Shown here: positions 5,460 to 6,547 of the stretch, piece after piece
How positions within the stretch are numbered: the stretch's first letter is position 1
Layout of the letters: every line of letters starts with the position of its first letter
Assembly (NCBI GenBank): GCA_016195585.1
Contig: JACPZJ010000071.1
Location: forward strand, 1-6,547
DNA from: Nitrospirota bacterium
GTDB taxonomy: Bacteria; Nitrospirota; CAKKRA01; 9FT-COMBO-42-15
Length of the DNA stretch: 6,547 nucleotides
Direction of reading: 5' to 3'
Notes under the pieces: model-generated
The model's input: the letters and a program-made list of their open reading frames with translations, nothing else
Told to the model about the DNA's origin: nothing
Databases searched by the model: none
Program-made: the position numbers and the translations under genes

Positions 5460-5540
5460 TTGTCATGCCCGAAGGCTTCTATCGGGCATCCAGAGTGACT
5501 TATGATGGATTCCCGCCCAAAAACGCTGCGGGAATGACAA
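5460..5540. repeat. 81-bp palindromic dispersed-repeat (MITE/REP-like) element
   Basis: The termini TTGTCATGCCCG (5460-5471) and CGGGAATGACAA (5529-5540) are inverted repeats matching at 11 of 12 positions. Inside are two perfect 8-bp hairpins, ATGCCCGA/TCGGGCAT (5465-5472/5482-5489) and ATTCCCGC/GCGGGAAT (5509-5516/5528-5535), and a central pair ATCCA/TGGAT (5488-5492/5506-5510). The 'GTCATnCCCG...CGGGnATCCAG...GGATTCCCG...CGGGAATGAC' layout is that of a widely dispersed non-coding repeat known from many bacterial genomes. It has no coding capacity and no obvious target duplication. Confidence 0.7.
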
Positions 5541-5568
5541 TATGTGAGAATTCTTAATTTATTGCCTG

Positions 5569-5591
5569 CCCCTGAATGCTTTAATCAGGGG
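5569..5591 (+). promoter_or_regulatory. GC-rich stem-loop in the argJ leader
   Basis: CCCCTGA (5569-5575) and TCAGGGG (5585-5591) form a perfect 7-bp stem with a 9-nt loop, 19 nt before the argJ ribosome binding site. It has no trailing T-run on the plus strand. It could be a small leader structure or protein site, or the remains of a repeat; the role is unknown. Confidence 0.4.
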
Positions 5592-5610
5592 TCAATACAA
5601 TTAATAGATT

Positions 5611-5616
5611 AAAGGA
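5611..5616 (+). promoter_or_regulatory. Ribosome binding site of argJ
   Basis: AAAGGA lies 7 nt before ATG 5624 and supports that start over the in-frame ATG at 5636. Confidence 0.65.
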
Positions 5617-5623
5617 CATTATA

Positions 5624-6547
5624 ATGGATAACAAAATGCGAGAACTTTCAGGAGGCATAACTGCTGTCCCGGGCTTTCTTGCCTCAGGGGTTTATGCAGG
5701 GATAAAAAAGGTTGATAAAAAAGACCTTGCCTTGATTTTTTCAGAGCGGCCCTGTAGCGCAGCCATGACAATAACAGCCAATGAAATAAAAGGCGCGCCG
5801 CTTCTTATTAACCAAAAACATATAAAAAAGGGCGCTGGACAGGCTATTATTGCAAACAGCGGCAATGCAAATACATGCACAGGAAAACAGGGTTTACGGG
5901 ATGCAGAGGAGATGGCTATCCTCACGGCAAAGGCATTAAAGGTTAAATTCCATCTTGTTTATGTGGCATCAACAGGTGTTATTGGCGAGCCTCTGCCAAT
6001 GGAGAAGATAAGAAAGGGGATTTCTGATGCAGCATTAAGCCTTCGCAGGGATGGCGGAAGGGATGCAGCAGAGGCAATGATGACTACAGATACCTTCCTG
6101 AAAGAAAAGGCTGTTCAGATAAATGTTGGAGGCAAGACAATTACAATAGGCGGCATTGCAAAAGGCTCTGGCATGATATATCCGAATATGGCCACAATGC
6201 TCTCATTCATTACTACAGATGCAAAGATAGCAACAGCGGATTTAAGGAGCGCATTAAAGGATGCAGTAAATAAATCATTTAACATGATTTCAGTTGACGG
6301 TGATATGAGCACAAGCGATATGGCCTTGTGCCTTGCAAATGGTATGTCGGGTATAAAAGTTAAAAAGGGCAGTGAAGGATTTATGATTTTTCAGGAGGCA
6401 TTAACCTATCTTTGCACACAGCTTGCAAAGATGATTGTTAAGGACGGTGAGGGCGCAACAAAGTTTGTGGAGATTAAGGTTAAGGGGGCAAGGAATTTTA
6501 ATGATGCTAAAAAGATCGGGATGGCCATTGCAAACTCAAATCTTGTA
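5624..6547 (+). CDS. argJ: Bifunctional ornithine acetyltransferase/N-acetylglutamate synthase ArgJ (3' end outside window)
   Basis: ArgJ moves the acetyl group from N-acetylornithine to glutamate, closing the acetyl cycle of arginine synthesis; many homologues also use acetyl-CoA. The 308 residues visible are about three quarters of the usual 390-410, and the frame is open at the window end. It begins GGITAVPGFLASGVYAGIKK (10-29) and contains IIANSGNANTCTG (75-87), the oxyanion-hole segment VASTGVIGEPLP (114-125, Thr117-Gly118), DGGRDAAEAMMTTDTF (143-158) and the self-cleavage site AKGSGMIYPNMATMLSFI, where Thr191 becomes the N-terminal nucleophile of the beta chain. SVDGDMSTSD (223-232) and VKDGEGATKFVEI (272-284) are further family signatures. 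ATG 5624 has a good Shine-Dalgarno sequence. It follows argC on the same strand and works in the same pathway; whether it is monofunctional or bifunctional cannot be read from the motifs. Confidence 0.96.
   Translation, partial: MDNKMRELSGGITAVPGFLASGVYAGIKKVDKKDLALIFSERPCSAAMTITANEIKGAPLLINQKHIKKGAGQAIIANSGNANTCTGKQGLRDAEEMAILTAKALKVKFHLVYVASTGVIGEPLPMEKIRKGISDAALSLRRDGGRDAAEAMMTTDTFLKEKAVQINVGGKTITIGGIAKGSGMIYPNMATMLSFITTDAKIATADLRSALKDAVNKSFNMISVDGDMSTSDMALCLANGMSGIKVKKGSEGFMIFQEALTYLCTQLAKMIVKDGEGATKFVEIKVKGARNFNDAKKIGMAIANSNLV

Larger units (their letters stand above)
5371..5623 (+). other. argC-argJ intergenic region, 253 bp
   Basis: No reading frame of note is seen. In order it holds a weak AT-rich stem-loop directly after argC (5370-5403), an AT-rich stretch (about 5404-5455), the 81-bp inverted-repeat element (5460-5540), another AT-rich stretch, a 7-bp GC-rich stem-loop (5569-5591) and the argJ ribosome binding site (5611-5616). 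No convincing sigma70 promoter for argJ was found by eye. Confidence 0.7.

Noticed and set aside
5569..5591. ArgR operator (ARG box) before argJ
   Set aside because: The left half TGAAT matches the ARG box but the right half is AATCA, not ATTCA, and no ArgR is seen, so the site is better described as a stem-loop.
5692..6312. Minus-strand frames inside argJ (5692-5925, 6115-6312)
   Set aside because: They are antisense to a clear argJ frame that is continuous through the window end, and their translations look like shadow sequence.

Overview
The window is a mosaic of housekeeping metabolism and small accessory genes from a moderate-GC bacterium. Three things suggest a Gram-negative environmental lineage such as Nitrospirota or Desulfobacterota, probably a metagenome assembly: an argC-argJ arrangement, a dispersed palindrome of the 'GTCATTCCCG...CGGGAATGAC' type, and a short repeat encoding a TPNSKL-like peptide. 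This placement is an inference from style, with low confidence. No rRNA, tRNA, CRISPR array or complete insertion sequence is visible.

Layout. Positions 1-968 (+) hold the 3' end of an unrecognised gene and a small protein with a bacterial Ig-like domain and a tyrosine-rich, YD/RHS-like tail. A compound palindrome that looks like a bidirectional terminator (993-1064) separates these from minus-strand genes. Positions 998-1673 (-) are an overlapping nucleotidyltransferase/HEPN pair with its own near-consensus sigma70 promoter (1711-1739); the HEPN gene appears to have lost its true 3' end and runs into the palindrome. Positions 1805-4239 (-) are an operon-like block: adenine deaminase, split by an in-frame TGA into its catalytic part and its C-terminal domain, followed by queC in 4-nt overlap. 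Positions 4330-6547 (+) diverge from this block and hold argC and the first three quarters of argJ, separated by a 253-bp spacer carrying an 81-bp inverted-repeat element.

How the genes fit. ArgC (third step) and ArgJ (acetyl recycling from ornithine to glutamate) belong to the acetylated arginine pathway. Adenine deaminase salvages adenine to hypoxanthine, and QueC makes preQ0 for queuosine; their shared transcript links purine salvage with a GTP-derived tRNA modification only by position. The MNT/HEPN pair resembles toxin-antitoxin-like modules but is of the HEPN type with the AAEK(Y)LKA motif, not the HepT type with Rx4HxY.

I found no convincing new multi-gene system. The points most worth a second look are the stop codon at the domain boundary of adenine deaminase, the repeat inserted into the zinc loop of QueC, the HEPN gene whose stop codon lies beyond a strong terminator, and the 81-bp dispersed-repeat-like element upstream of argJ.
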